Source of the DNA: CAYNSX01 sp964400165
GTDB lineage: Bacteria > Armatimonadota > Hebobacteria > CAYNSX01
Direction: 5' to 3'
Assembly (NCBI GenBank): GCA_964400165.1
Contig: CAYNSX010000040.1
Location: 1-21,876 of the forward strand
DNA: 21,876 nucleotides
The notes under the pieces were generated by a model that was not told the DNA's origin, ran no database searches, and worked only from the letters and a program-made list of their open reading frames with translations. The position numbers and the translations under genes are program-made. Of this stretch, positions 14,966 to 21,876 are shown in pieces; position 1 is the stretch's first letter; each line of letters opens with the position of its first letter.

Positions 14966-15521
14966 CCTCTCCCGCAGGACGGTTCGCCCAATTGCGCCCC
15001 ACTCCTGCCCCGCAATCATACCGCCGAATCGCCCGCGCGTTTCGCGGCCTGCAATGCGGGTGAATCACTGGACGGTAGACGCGTTGTCCCTCTCCCAATC
15101 GGGAGAGGGTGCCCCGAGCGCAGCCGAGGGGCGGGTGAGGGCAAACCGCAATGCGGGTGATTTGCGGGCCCATTGTTGCGCGCTCCCCCTCCCCGTGCAC
15201 GGGGAGGGGTTAGGGGTGGGGTGCCTGCGATGCGGCCTCACCCCCCATCCCCCTCTCCTGTAAAGAGAGGGGGAGACAAGCAGTGTTTGGATTCATTCCC
15301 TTCTCCTCACAGGAGAGGGGTTTACCCCGAGCGCAGCCGAGGGGTGGCGAAGCCGGGGTGAGGCCATCCTTCCCCTCTCCACTCGTGGGAGAGGGGGGCA
15401 GGGGGAGAGGGATCAAAGGTGAGGGGGGATCATGGGGAGGGACGCCAGCTGTGGGGGGCAGGCACTCTGCCTGCCAGACTCGCCCGCGCGGCTTGAGGTT
15501 GTTCGCCTCCCCGGCACTGAA

Positions 15522-15567
15522 CCCCTCGACTTCCCTCGGCTGCGCTCGGGACGAGTCGCTCGGGACA
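15522..15567 (+). repeat. CCTCGACTTCCCTCG repeat unit, second copy
   Basis: 46 bp matching 11167-11212 at 40 positions. All six differences are A/G transitions. Confidence 0.75.
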
Positions 15568-15645
15568 GGGTGCCGGGCTGACTCCTACAAAGTTGGTTCT
15601 TCGCAGCGGCCCCTAAGGGCCGCCCCAAGGCACGACCGCTTCGGA

Positions 15646-15671
15646 TTCAGCCCCGGGCTTCAGCCCCGGGC
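15646..15671 (+). repeat. Tandem 13-bp repeat
   Basis: TTCAGCCCCGGGC occurs twice in perfect tandem. The junction forms the small palindrome GGGCTTCAGCCC (15655-15666). Confidence 0.8.
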
Positions 15672-15736
15672 ACGCAAACCGACCTCTCCCCCATCCCCTC
15701 TCCGACCAGCCGAGAGGGGAGACGGAGGGGTGAGGC

Positions 15737-15809
15737 CTCCGTTCCCTCTCCCAGTTCGGGAGAGGGTGCCCTGCGAGGCCTTGGCGGAGCAGGGCGGGTG
15801 AGGACGGTT
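15737..15809 (+). repeat. 73-bp direct repeat, copy A
   Basis: Matches 15987-16059 with two mismatches. It contains two hairpins: CCCTCTCCC/GGGAGAGGG (15744-15766) and GCCCTGC/GCAGGGC (15768-15795). It bounds the five-hairpin array on the left. Confidence 0.92.
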
Positions 15810-15829
15810 TGTTGTGGAGGGGTTTCTAT

Positions 15830-15979
15830 GTCCGGCCATGAAATGGCCGGACTCACAATTGATGCCCCATGAATGGGGCGCTTGCTCAACCCCGGCGAAT
15901 GTCGCCGGGGCGGTACCCGCGCAGTACGAGCCCGGTTCACCGGGCGTCCACGGTGAGTCCGGGGATCTCATCCCCGGAC
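15830..15979. repeat. Array of five perfect stem-loops spaced about 30 bp apart
   Basis: H1 15830-15852 (GTCCGGCCAT, loop GAA), H2 15864-15879 (GCCCCAT, centre GA), H3 15890-15910 (CCCCGGCGA, loop ATG), H4 15930-15945 (GCCCGGT, centre TC) and H5 15957-15979 (GTCCGGGGAT, loop CTC). All arms are perfect. Centres lie 28-38 bp apart. Stem sequences differ, so this is not a CRISPR array; what is shared is the hairpin form and rhythm. Confidence 0.9.
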
Positions 15980-15986
15980 TACATCT

Positions 15987-16059
15987 CTCCGTTCCCTCTC
16001 CCAGTTCGGGAGAGGGAGCCCTGCGAAGCCTTGGCGGAGCAGGGCGGGTGAGGACGGTT
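15987..16059 (+). repeat. 73-bp direct repeat, copy B
   Basis: Near-identical to 15737-15809, offset by 250 bp. It lies 8 bp beyond the last array hairpin and just before the rpe stop codon. Confidence 0.92.
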
Positions 16060-16073
16060 CGTCGGAGAGGGGG

Positions 16074-16745
16074 TCAGGGGGTGAGGGCCCCCGCCTTCTC
16101 CCGCAACCACCCCACCGCCTTCTCCAGCGGCTGCCCGCACTGCCACAGCGTGCTCCCCACCGCCAGCAGCGAGGCCCCCGCCGCGACGCACGCCGCGACA
16201 TTGTCGGCGCCGATGCCGCCGTCCATCCCGATCGGCCGCTCGATGCCGCGAACGGCCATCAACTCCTTCAGCCGCCGCACCTTCTCCACGCAGAACGGCA
16301 GGAACGCCTGCCCGGCGAACCCGGGGTTCACCGACATCACCAGCACGCCGTCGAGTTCGCCGAGCGCATCCGCCAGCGCCTCGACGCTCGTCGCCGGGTT
16401 GATCGCCACCCAGGCCTCGGCGTCGTGCGCCCGGATGCTTTGCAGCGTGCGGTGCAGGTGGGGCGTCGCCTCATAATGGATGCAGATGGCGTCGGCGCCC
16501 GCCGCGGCCATGTCCGATACCAGCGCCTCGGGGCGATAGACCATCAGGTGCGCGAAGAAGGGCTTCGTGGTGAGCGGCCGCAGCGCCTTGAGCACCAGCG
16601 CCCCGAAAGTAAGATTGGGCACGAACTGCCCGTCCATCACATCGAAATGAAACCCGTCGGCTCCCCCAGCATCGAGCGCCCGGGTCTCCTCGCCGAGCCG
16701 GGCGAAATCCGCCACCATCATCGAGGGGTGAATGTGGAGGGGCAT
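16074..16745 (-). CDS. rpe: Ribulose-phosphate 3-epimerase
   Basis: Interconverts ribulose 5-phosphate and xylulose 5-phosphate in the pentose phosphate pathway. The product is 223 residues, the usual length. It shows the TIM-barrel signatures HFDVMDGQFVPNLTFG (metal ligands His and Asp), FFAHLMV (the family usually has DVHLMV), MSVNPGFAGQAFLP and GMDGGIGADN (second metal Asp), with a GSTLW phosphate site near the end. I chose ATG 16745 because homology begins there; the reading to 16802 adds 19 unrelated residues encoded by the upstream repeat hairpin. A TAGTAT box at 16758-16753 lies 7 bases upstream, so the transcript may be leaderless. Confidence 0.95.
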   Translation of the reverse strand: MPLHIHPSMMVADFARLGEETRALDAGGADGFHFDVMDGQFVPNLTFGALVLKALRPLTTKPFFAHLMVYRPEALVSDMAAAGADAICIHYEATPHLHRTLQSIRAHDAEAWVAINPATSVEALADALGELDGVLVMSVNPGFAGQAFLPFCVEKVRRLKELMAVRGIERPIGMDGGIGADNVAACVAAGASLLAVGSTLWQCGQPLEKAVGWLREKAGALTP

Positions 16746-16752
16746 CGACTCA

Positions 16753-16758
16753 ATACTA
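16753..16758 (-). promoter_or_regulatory. Possible -10 box of rpe
   Basis: TAGTAT on the minus strand, 7 bases before the ATG at 16745, with no ribosome site between. The -35 region would fall in the adjacent hairpin and is not recognisable. Confidence 0.3.
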
Positions 16759-16772
16759 TCACCCTTATGTCT

Positions 16773-16799
16773 CCCCCTCTCCGCTAGTCGGAGAGGGGG
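16773..16799. repeat. CCCTCTCC-family hairpin between the protease and rpe genes
   Basis: CCCCCTCTCCG and CGGAGAGGGGG form perfect 11-bp arms around CTAGT. It lies 14 bp past the stop of the large minus-strand gene and could serve as its terminator stem, but no T run follows. Confidence 0.75.
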
Positions 16800-16813
16800 C
16801 AAGGGGGAGAGGG

Positions 16814-19800
16814 CTAAAGTGGCAACTGCGCTGCGCGCGTGATGAAGACTGCCATTTGCGCGCGGGTGACGATGTTGCCCGGGCGGTAGGTGCTGTCTCC
16901 GAACCCCGAGGCGATCCCCTTGGCTTTCACATACTCGATGAACTTGTACGACGCGTGCGAGCAGGCGACATCGGGGAAGGACTCGCTGCCGCAGGCCGGC
17001 GGGGCAAAGGCGGCGAAGTCGCCGTCCGCGAGATTGCGAACCCGCGACAAGAACACTGCCATCGCCCCGCGATTCACCGTGTTCCCTGGCTTGTATGTTC
17101 CATCAGCAAATCCCGACGCGATCCCCTTCGCCGCGACATACTCGATGAACTTGTAGGTCGGGTGGGTGCAGTCCACATCACTGAAGGACCCGCTGCCGCA
17201 GACCGGCGGGGTGAACGACGCGAAGTCGCCGAGTTCGAGATCCGTGGTGCGGCTCATAAACACCGCCATCTGGCCGCGGTTCACATCATTGGCCGGCCGG
17301 TAGGTGCCGTCGGGGAATCCACTGGCGATGCCGTTGCGCGCCACGGCTTCGACGAAGCGCCAGGCGAAGTGGGTACAGGGGACATCCGGGAAAGTCTGAT
17401 TCCGAACATTAACAGTCACCGCGGGGCTCATTGGACCCGGATTGCCGCGATCGTCCGTCGACCGGGCAGTGAGTGCAACTGCATCCTCACTACACAGCGA
17501 CAGCGTCGACCAGTGCACGGTCCACAGGCCGTCCGAATCGGGGCCGTCGGAGTCAACTCCCAAGGACACACCATTCATGAAGAATTCTACCGACTTCGTC
17601 GCATACGTATAGTCGGTTGCCCGCGCTGCGACTTTCACGAAGCCTTTGATCGCTTGCCCGGCCAAGGGCAGAACCACTGTGGCGTCCGGTGGTCTGAGAA
17701 GAAAGACGTGGATCGTGGTTGAACCGTCCGCATTTGCTGCAAGTACGTCAATTCGAAGACCAAATCGCGGATCACTGAAATTCGTGCCGGGCCGCCAAAT
17801 CGCATTAGATAGCGTGTCGTCGGAGGGTGTCGAATCAACTGGCTTTCGTGCCCAGTCACTTAGATTCTTATCCCAGATGTGAATCAGTACTCCCTGCAAG
17901 GGGTAGGAACGAAGGCACTCATCGTGCCCTTCGGGAGCACGAACTTCGATGCTATAGGCCCACCTGTCATCCGGCATGTCAAGTAGGACTGCCCGAAGTC
18001 CGTTTTCTCGTGTGGTGGGAAAAATAGTGAAGTTGTCATCTACCCCTTTGGTGGACTTCGCACCATCCCTTCCCATCCAACCTGCCTCAAACTTGTTGAA
18101 TGCGATCGTATGCGGACCGTTGGCGCAACCCCCGCTTATTACGTCGAAAGGGCTGTCGTATGGCCAATAAACATTGCCCGAATGCCACCACCCAAGATTA
18201 TGTCCGAACTCATGCGATGCCACAAATGTGCTCTGGGCTCCTCTGAGAAGCCAACTGACAGAAATGAAGCGCTGGCCGTATGGAGTTTGCGCGCCGAAGA
18301 AACCCAAGGAACCAAAAGCAGCGTTTACACCATCAAAGTCGTCTATCAGTAGGAAGACTCTATCGAAGTTCTCTACGCGAACACCTGCAGCGTCGGCCAC
18401 TGCAAGTGCGTCTGCTAGCCACAGTCCCGAGTCGTAACCAGCATTTCCCTGTAAGTAGTAATCCTTCTCGGGCCTTGGGAGGGCCAACCACCCGACTACG
18501 CTCCCTCCCACCTGAAGCATCCCGTAAGAGTTTTCCTCCCATTCTGTCTTCATCGAAGGGAATTGTCCCAACAAGAAACTCTCCATTCCCGATCGACTTG
18601 GAAGAGGGCTGCGGAACTGGCCGTTCCCAACTCCCGGATGAAGAACTACGGTTCCTCGTCCTGCCCCGCTACCCCCCGTAACGACGATATCCTCATTCAA
18701 GTCTCCGTCCAGGTCCACCGCGATACTTGCCCAGGCGACCGTGCCCTCGTTTGCCATGAAGTCTCCACGGAACACAAAGGAACCATCAGGTGACCCCTGC
18801 AACACGTTCCCGTGTATTAAGCCAAACACCACTAAGTCCTTTTGACCATCTTGGTTGGTGTCTAACGCCACAAGATGTTCAGGACCTCCGAAGACCACAT
18901 CTCCCGAAGGAAATCTTCTTTGGGCCGACAATGCACCATCGCCTATGCCCATTAGAACTGACACATCTCCCGAGCCCTCGTTGGCCACCGCGATGTCAAT
19001 TATGGAATCTCCATTCAGGTCAGCCGCAACAACAAAGTTAGGGACCTCGCCTGCGGCGAATCGTGTTTCAGATGCGAAGCCGCCGAAGCTCTGAAGAACA
19101 ACCGAGATATCGTCGCTTCCCGAGTTAGCGACGACTAGGTCAATCTCTCCGTCTCCGTTCAGATCCGATGTCGCAATCGAAACTGGGTTATCACCGACAG
19201 GCAGCTGATAGGAGGGATTGAAAGTGCCGTTGCCAACTCCGGTAAGCAGCGAGATGTGATCCTGTTGGGGATTTGCCACGACAAGATCCAGTATTCCGTC
19301 CGAATTCAAGTCCGCACATTGTATCGATTGAGGTGCTGCTCCTGCTGAATAGCGAACCTGCTGCGCGAACGCTCCGTCGCCGAGCCCCAACAATACCGAA
19401 ATGTCCGCCGCGCCTGTGTTTGCGACTGCTATGTCCATATTGCCGTCGCCATCGAAATCCCCTACTGTCACCGATCGAGGCAAGAAGCCAGCAGGGAAGC
19501 GGGTTTCTTCCTCAAAGAATCCTCCTCCTCTGCCCAGCAGAACGGACACATCGCTCGAGGAGAGGTTGGCTGTCACCAAATCCAAGACGCCATCGTGATT
19601 GAGGTCACCGGTGGAAAGTCCGTATGGCGAATCTCCTACCCGCATTGAAGATCCGCCTTCCGGGTGATCAGCAAAGTGCGCGAGCAGGGCAACCACGTGC
19701 TGCGGTCCAGTGCGCGTGTCGGCCACTCGAATGCCGGCTACTATCCGTGCCGCTGTTTCGAACCGAAGCTTCTGAACATGAATGACGTCCCCATCACGTA

Positions 19801-20086
19801 TCCCAATCACAGAGAGCACGCGCCCACTCAAATTCAAGCGAGGTGGGTAGACAAAGTCCAGCCAGTAGGTGGCGGAGTCAGTTTCGAGGAACCATCGAAC
19901 GCTTGGCCGACTTTGTGGCTCTGAAGCCTCAACGACAATCCCGCGGCCAATTCCCTGTACCGTAAACAAATCTGCCGTTCTCAAACTTGTGGAACCGTTT
20001 GACTGCCCTGTGCGAAGCCCGGCGAGAGCAATGACAAGAAAGACGGCCTTGAACTTACGAAGCCTTCTTGCAGACTGAGAGGTCAT
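16814..20086 (-). CDS. Secreted FG-GAP propeller, metzincin-type protease, Ig-like and SLH protein
   Basis: 1090 residues. A signal peptide (basic RRLRKFK, then AVFLVIALAGL) supports ATG 20086 over a TTG at 20110. Seven calcium-type FG-GAP motifs (such as DLNHDGVLDLV, DFDGDGNMDIA and DLNGDGEIDLV, about residues 155-465) indicate a seven-bladed propeller. A peptidase domain follows, with HEFGHNLGWWH at 625-635, the full metzincin zinc motif. Downstream PFDVISGG then resembles the Met-turn of gametolysin-like enzymes but has Ile650 (ATA) instead of Met. An Ig-like domain (about 795-890) and three SLH modules (from about 900, 965 and 1030, each with IASGFxDxTYxP and AVFxxR) would anchor it to the cell surface. 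GC in sampled lines of the N-terminal two-thirds is near 50%, far below the neighbours, while the SLH part is higher. The natural substrate is unknown. Confidence 0.88.
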   Translation of the reverse strand: MTSQSARRLRKFKAVFLVIALAGLRTGQSNGSTSLRTADLFTVQGIGRGIVVEASEPQSRPSVRWFLETDSATYWLDFVYPPRLNLSGRVLSVIGIRDGDVIHVQKLRFETAARIVAGIRVADTRTGPQHVVALLAHFADHPEGGSSMRVGDSPYGLSTGDLNHDGVLDLVTANLSSSDVSVLLGRGGGFFEEETRFPAGFLPRSVTVGDFDGDGNMDIAVANTGAADISVLLGLGDGAFAQQVRYSAGAAPQSIQCADLNSDGILDLVVANPQQDHISLLTGVGNGTFNPSYQLPVGDNPVSIATSDLNGDGEIDLVVANSGSDDISVVLQSFGGFASETRFAAGEVPNFVVAADLNGDSIIDIAVANEGSGDVSVLMGIGDGALSAQRRFPSGDVVFGGPEHLVALDTNQDGQKDLVVFGLIHGNVLQGSPDGSFVFRGDFMANEGTVAWASIAVDLDGDLNEDIVVTGGSGAGRGTVVLHPGVGNGQFRSPLPSRSGMESFLLGQFPSMKTEWEENSYGMLQVGGSVVGWLALPRPEKDYYLQGNAGYDSGLWLADALAVADAAGVRVENFDRVFLLIDDFDGVNAAFGSLGFFGAQTPYGQRFISVSWLLRGAQSTFVASHEFGHNLGWWHSGNVYWPYDSPFDVISGGCANGPHTIAFNKFEAGWMGRDGAKSTKGVDDNFTIFPTTRENGLRAVLLDMPDDRWAYSIEVRAPEGHDECLRSYPLQGVLIHIWDKNLSDWARKPVDSTPSDDTLSNAIWRPGTNFSDPRFGLRIDVLAANADGSTTIHVFLLRPPDATVVLPLAGQAIKGFVKVAARATDYTYATKSVEFFMNGVSLGVDSDGPDSDGLWTVHWSTLSLCSEDAVALTARSTDDRGNPGPMSPAVTVNVRNQTFPDVPCTHFAWRFVEAVARNGIASGFPDGTYRPANDVNRGQMAVFMSRTTDLELGDFASFTPPVCGSGSFSDVDCTHPTYKFIEYVAAKGIASGFADGTYKPGNTVNRGAMAVFLSRVRNLADGDFAAFAPPACGSESFPDVACSHASYKFIEYVKAKGIASGFGDSTYRPGNIVTRAQMAVFITRAAQLPL

Positions 20087-20185
20087 GCGTCCGATTTTCG
20101 TTGTTCCCAAATCCTTGTTGCGAGATTCTAGACCGTTTTGTCATCTCCTTTCAGTAAATCTACTTAGGTACTAATTGCGGCCCTG

Positions 20186-21876
20186 TTACCCCAGCCTCAC
20201 CACCGCATGCTGCCCTTCCGTCCCTTCCAGCGCTTCCGTCAGGCGCGACACCAGATCGAGGCCACTTGCCCCGTGCCAGGGGCCGGGGTGCCGCGCCAGG
20301 AACGAGACGGCGCACAGCGAGCGCTCCTGCGGCGCGCCGTTCGGAAAAAGGGCGGCCTGCGTCTGGCGCAGGCGGCGGACCGCGGCGACATCGTGCTGGG
20401 CGCGGGCGGCCAGCGCCTTCTCTTGCAGGCGCGCCAGGTCGGCGTCGAACTTCTCCCGCAACTTCGCCGCCGGCGTCGCCAGCGTCGGGTCGGCGGCAGA
20501 ACTTGCCGCGGCGACGCGCCCCGCCGCCTCCCCCACGACTTTGCGCGCCTCCTCGAATACTTCCACCAGTCCGCCCGCGCTTGCCCTTCCCGCCCCTCGA
20601 CCCTGCTCGGGGTGGCCCTCGGCCATGCCTCGGCCCACCAGCGCCGCGATTCCTTGCTCATCCTTCTTGTGCAAGTCCCACGGCGTGATGCGCAGGTCGG
20701 CCAGCAGCCGTGCTTGAGAACCCTCGACCAGCGTCGCCGACGCCCGCGGCAGCACCACCGGCGCTGTGAGTTCCGCCGCCCCGTACGCCCCCCGCAATTG
20801 CCCGAGATAGACCAGTTCATGCGGCCCGGCGGCGTAGGCGACCGTCGGCAGCAGCGTGTCCTGCGCCAGCACTCGCAGCGACGCCGTCGTCAGGAACCGC
20901 TCCGGGTGCGCGTCGAGCAGCGCCAGCAGCGCCGCCTTCGTCAGGGTCTCCTCGCCGGCGCGAAAGCCATCCTTAGTGACCAGCACCGGCTCGCGGGAAC
21001 CGTCGGCGAGCGCAAACCCGGTGTGGTCCTCGCGCGGGTGCAGCGTCGGCGCATAGCCGGCGGCGCGCATCCGGTCGTACGCGGCCCGCACCAGCGCTCC
21101 CGGCCACTCCGGCTCCTCGATCGCCCGCCGGAACACCGGCTTCAGTAGCGCCTTGATGCGCGGGTCGAGCGGGTCGAGCATCACCAGCCCGTCGGCGGCG
21201 AACAGCCGCGACATCAGCGCGGCGAACCATCCGCCGAGCGTCCGCCAGCGCGTGCCCTCGCCGTCGCGCAGCGCGGCGAAGAGGGCGGGCTTGAACTCGC
21301 TGTCGGGCAGCGCCACGTCGAGCGCGGCGAAGACCTCGTCGGCGGCGACCGGGAACTGCCCCACCGGCCGCCCCGTCCACTCGTCGCCGAGCGGGAGCGT
21401 GATGCGCGCCGGCGCGCCCTGGCGGTCGAGCACGACGGCGTGATCCACCTCGGCGCGGTCGCTGTCCTCGCTGCCGACCCAGAAGACCGGCACGACGGGC
21501 CGCCCGGTGTCGGCGGCGAGCCGCCGCGCCAGCGTGACGACGCTGATGGCCTTGTAGATGGTGAACAGCGGGCCGGTGAGCAGGCCGGGCTGCTGGCCGG
21601 TGACGACCGCCACCGTGGGAGAGTCCGCCAGCCGCCGGGCGTTCTCAATCGCCCGGGCGCCGGCGCCAATGCGCTCTTGCTGCGCCACCAGTGCCGCCGA
21701 TACCTCGGCGCGCGGCGCCCGCCCGGGCTCGGCGGCGATGCGCTCCGCAATCGCCGCCGCGGCGGCGAGCGTCGGGGGGTGCTGGAAGAAACTCCGTGCT
21801 TCCCCCGCCCCGCTTAGGTAGTCGCTCAACAAGACATTGCGACCGAGCGCCCGCTCGAGCGGGACGAAGTCGCGGG
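20186..21876 (-). CDS. bshC: Putative cysteine ligase BshC, bacillithiol biosynthesis (5' end cut by window)
   Basis: BshC is assigned to the last step of bacillithiol synthesis, adding cysteine to glucosaminyl-malate. 563 codons are visible. Family blocks include VTGQQPGLLTGPLFTIYKAI (nucleotide-binding-like core), VPVFWVGSEDSDRAEVDH, a central region with HPREDHTGFALADGSREPVL, YAAGPHELVYLGQLRGAYG, and a C-terminal coiled coil (about 100 residues, Ala/Arg-rich, with a glycine-rich insert GQGRGAGRASAGG, probably repeat-like low complexity). The frame stays open to the right edge and encodes DFVPLERALGRNVLLSDYL there, which looks like genuine N-terminal family sequence, so the TTG at 21832 is not the start. 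Bacillithiol is not the usual thiol of Actinobacteria. Confidence 0.9.
   Translation of the reverse strand, partial: RDFVPLERALGRNVLLSDYLSGAGEARSFFQHPPTLAAAAAIAERIAAEPGRAPRAEVSAALVAQQERIGAGARAIENARRLADSPTVAVVTGQQPGLLTGPLFTIYKAISVVTLARRLAADTGRPVVPVFWVGSEDSDRAEVDHAVVLDRQGAPARITLPLGDEWTGRPVGQFPVAADEVFAALDVALPDSEFKPALFAALRDGEGTRWRTLGGWFAALMSRLFAADGLVMLDPLDPRIKALLKPVFRRAIEEPEWPGALVRAAYDRMRAAGYAPTLHPREDHTGFALADGSREPVLVTKDGFRAGEETLTKAALLALLDAHPERFLTTASLRVLAQDTLLPTVAYAAGPHELVYLGQLRGAYGAAELTAPVVLPRASATLVEGSQARLLADLRITPWDLHKKDEQGIAALVGRGMAEGHPEQGRGAGRASAGGLVEVFEEARKVVGEAAGRVAAASSAADPTLATPAAKLREKFDADLARLQEKALAARAQHDVAAVRRLRQTQAALFPNGAPQERSLCAVSFLARHPGPWHGASGLDLVSRLTEALEGTEGQHAVVRLG

Larger units (their letters stand above)
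14966..16073. repeat. Gene-free, repeat-dense intergenic region
   Basis: About 1.1 kb with no supportable gene; open frames here are short and made of repeat sequence. It contains at least eight CCCTCTCC-type hairpins (15088-15109, 15186-15209, 15249-15273, 15298-15320, 15372-15396, 15695-15719, 15744-15766, 15994-16016). Several are followed by a CCCCGAGCGCAGCCGAGGGG or GGTGAGG tail. It also has other stem-loops at 15457-15475 (GGCAGGCA/TGCCTGCC, loop CTC) and 15606-15623 (GCGGCCC/GGGCCGC, loop CTAA). The remaining parts show nothing I can name. Confidence 0.8.

Noticed and set aside
15830..15979. CRISPR array
   Set aside because: The spacing is about 30 bp, but there is no constant repeat sequence and no cas gene; each unit is its own palindrome.
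16773..16799. Intrinsic terminator
   Set aside because: The stem is strong, but there is no T run on either side, and the same hairpin recurs in places unrelated to gene ends.
20055..20144. 29-codon leader peptide before the secreted protease
   Set aside because: GGAG directly abuts its ATG, leaving no spacing for a ribosome site, and the peptide shows no attenuator features.
20186..21832. Complete bshC starting at TTG 21832
   Set aside because: The frame continues to the window edge with residues that fit the family's N-terminus, so the start lies outside.

Overview
GC-rich bacterial chromosome (roughly 70% GC in sampled lines) made of housekeeping operons separated by repeat-packed intergenic DNA. 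I see no tRNA, rRNA, CRISPR array, integrase, transposase or phage gene. The order gmk-coaBC-metK-priA, a PriA whose helicase motifs are destroyed, and the cluster secD-secF-relA all recall Actinobacteria. BshC (bacillithiol synthesis), the intergenic CCCTCTCC hairpins and an SLH-anchored protein point instead to another deep lineage, perhaps Chloroflexota. The lineage assignment is tentative.

Layout. (1) Positions 1-5799, minus strand, read right to left: a zinc-ribbon membrane protein, an 80-residue unknown, gmk, coaBC, metK and priA (3' end cut by the window). These are tightly overlapped and likely one operon. (2) 5800-5933: two back-to-back sigma70-like promoters, one for that operon and one for secDF. 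(3) 5934-8860: secD-secF, the proton-driven part of the Sec translocon. (4) 8975-11152: a bifunctional (p)ppGpp enzyme, whose last 51 bp are duplicated 209 bp downstream around a block of repeats. (5) 11404-12318: cysteine synthase. (6) 12428-14939, minus: a 66-residue zinc-ribbon protein, then a flotillin preceded by an NfeD/YuaF-like membrane protein, with an operator-like palindrome at the NfeD start. (7) 14940-16073: 1.1 kb without genes but full of stem-loops, including five hairpins spaced about 30 bp apart between two 73-bp direct repeats. (8) 16074-16745, minus: rpe. (9) 16814-20086, minus: a large secreted protein with a seven-repeat FG-GAP propeller, a metzincin-type protease, an Ig-like domain and three SLH modules; much of it has clearly lower GC. 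(10) 20186-21876, minus: bshC, whose 5' end lies beyond the right edge.

How it fits together: most genes serve core functions (replication restart, SAM, CoA and GMP synthesis, protein export, stringent response, cysteine and thiol metabolism, pentose phosphate pathway). The unusual content is the helicase-dead PriA, the composite metalloprotease with Ile at its Met-turn, and at least three families of intergenic palindromes. The hairpin array between direct repeats is the best candidate for an undescribed element.
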